A program made the translations under genes and the position numbers. 6,501 bases of DNA from Coriobacteriales bacterium (lineage in GTDB: Bacteria; Actinomycetota; Coriobacteriia; Coriobacteriales; UBA8131): positions 1 through 6,501 of the forward strand of contig JAIRQI010000099.1 of the NCBI GenBank assembly GCA_031256575.1, read 5' to 3'. Positions 5,993 to 6,501 of the stretch are shown one piece after another; position 1 is the first letter of the stretch; each line of letters starts with the position of its first letter. Under the pieces are notes generated by a model. The model saw only the letters and a program-made list of their open reading frames with translations, was not told the origin of the DNA and did not search any database.

Positions 5993-6501
5993 ATGAAGAG
6001 ATTGTTCCAAGTAGGGGTGAGTGTGATAGTAGCGCTTACCTTGTCCTTGGGAATGACCGCATGTTCGGAAAGCTCCAGAGCCAATTACAAAACTAGCGAT
6101 GATGGAAGCAATTGGGGCAAAATACAGTCCCGAAACGCCGATTCGAATACTAATTCTGTTCACGGTACTGATCCCCGCTCAGACTCCGGCTCCCAGGCAG
6201 ACTCCGGCTCCCAATCAGATACCGACTCTCAGTCAGACCCCAGTACCGAGCTCATGCCGGATGTTTATCCTAACCTGGAGCTGCCATCGGATGATCCGCT
6301 ACCGGGAAGCGTAACTTATGAGGTCGGTAAGGATATCCAAGCTGGTGAGTATGTAATCATCGCACAATCTAGTATGTTTGCCATGTTTGTGATTTACAAC
6401 AATATGAGTAAATCACGAAGTGACATAGTGACTCTGGACCTCTTCAGAAACCGCACCATAGTGACGGTTAAAGAAGGAGAGTTTCTGGAGGTTGTCATCG
6501 G
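5993..6501 (+). CDS. Secreted lipoprotein, 5' part (3' end outside window)
   Basis: The frame begins at ATG 5993, preceded by GAGGAG (5982-5987) with 5-nt spacing, and stays open to the window edge (169 complete codons). Residues 1-23 form a lipoprotein signal peptide: KR, a hydrophobic core VGVSVIVALTLSLG, then lipobox MTAC with Cys24 as the predicted lipidated residue. A hydrophilic, probably disordered linker follows (25-105), containing an S/D/G/Q repeat (63-82). From about 107 the sequence TYEVGKDIQAGEYVI resembles a small beta-rich domain often found in Gram-positive lipoproteins with the pattern G-x-D-I-x-A-G-E-Y. Its continuation, ending TIVTVKEGEFLEVVI at 155-169, fits that fold. It is probably anchored on the outer face of the cytoplasmic membrane. 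Ligand and function are unknown. It is separated from comF by 116 nt and likely has its own promoter, though I cannot point to a convincing one. Confidence 0.85.
   Translation, partial: MKRLFQVGVSVIVALTLSLGMTACSESSRANYKTSDDGSNWGKIQSRNADSNTNSVHGTDPRSDSGSQADSGSQSDTDSQSDPSTELMPDVYPNLELPSDDPLPGSVTYEVGKDIQAGEYVIIAQSSMFAMFVIYNNMSKSRSDIVTLDLFRNRTIVTVKEGEFLEVVI
6179..6232 (+). repeat. 18-nt tandem repeat in the lipoprotein linker (3 copies)
   Basis: Units at 6179, 6197 and 6215 encode SDSGSQ, ADSGSQ and SDTDSQ, and a fourth starts at 6233 (SDP). The 15-nt word AGACTCCGGCTCCCA is identical in the first two units (6181-6195, 6199-6213). The period keeps the reading frame. Acidic/Ser/Gln linkers of this kind commonly space a lipoprotein domain from the membrane and vary in length between strains. 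Confidence 0.8.

Noticed and set aside
6099..6314. 71-codon open frame in another frame over the lipoprotein linker (PAQTPAPRQTPAP-like)
   Set aside because: It is a shadow of the 18-nt repeat. The frame at 5993 has a strong ribosome site, signal peptide and lipobox.

Overview
The window shows a chromosomal stretch of a bacterium, probably an actinomycete-type organism (Actinomycetota) of moderate G+C content. That placement is an inference from the protein types and codon use, not from a marker gene; Coriobacteriia or a low-GC Actinomycetaceae-like lineage would fit. All supported genes lie on the + strand. No RNA gene, insertion sequence, CRISPR array or phage gene is visible.

Layout: (1) 1-603, the 3' end of a HEAT-repeat-like helical protein. 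(2) 617-2023, a eukaryote-type (subfamily II) NADP-dependent isocitrate dehydrogenase, with an alternative TTG start at 605 almost touching the previous stop. (3) 2024-2233, a gap with a 22-bp tandem repeat and a small stem-loop plus T tract just before the next ribosome binding site. (4) 2234-3493, S-adenosylhomocysteine hydrolase (ahcY) of the short Thermotoga/archaeal type. (5) 3494-3670, a gap with nothing convincing. (6) 3671-4903, methylthioribose-1-phosphate isomerase (mtnA). (7) 4906-5049, a possible 47-codon ORF filling the whole mtnA-comF gap and containing a 36-bp tandem duplication. (8) 5052-5876, a ComF-type phosphoribosyltransferase. (9) 5993-6501, the 5' part of a secreted lipoprotein gene that runs off the window.

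Functionally, ahcY and mtnA both deal with by-products of S-adenosylmethionine use: SAH hydrolysis, and the ribose moiety of methylthioadenosine or 5'-deoxyadenosine. Their adjacency suggests a small SAM by-product salvage group. Isocitrate dehydrogenase supplies NADPH and 2-oxoglutarate, and ComF is a DNA-uptake/PRTase-family protein; neither has an obvious pathway link to the pair.

The most striking feature is inside the isocitrate dehydrogenase. An in-frame run of sixteen 12-nt units, encoding E/K-P-A-G tetrapeptides, is inserted in the clasp-domain hairpin of an otherwise well conserved enzyme, making it about 65 residues longer than its family. The same locus also has repeat-built or low-complexity segments in the mtnA-comF gap (36 bp), ComF (42 nt, degenerate), the lipoprotein linker (18 nt) and the gap before ahcY (22 bp). 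This suggests a genome prone to short tandem duplication, with coding copies mostly in multiples of three. MtnA carries a further ~48-residue insertion that does not look repetitive.
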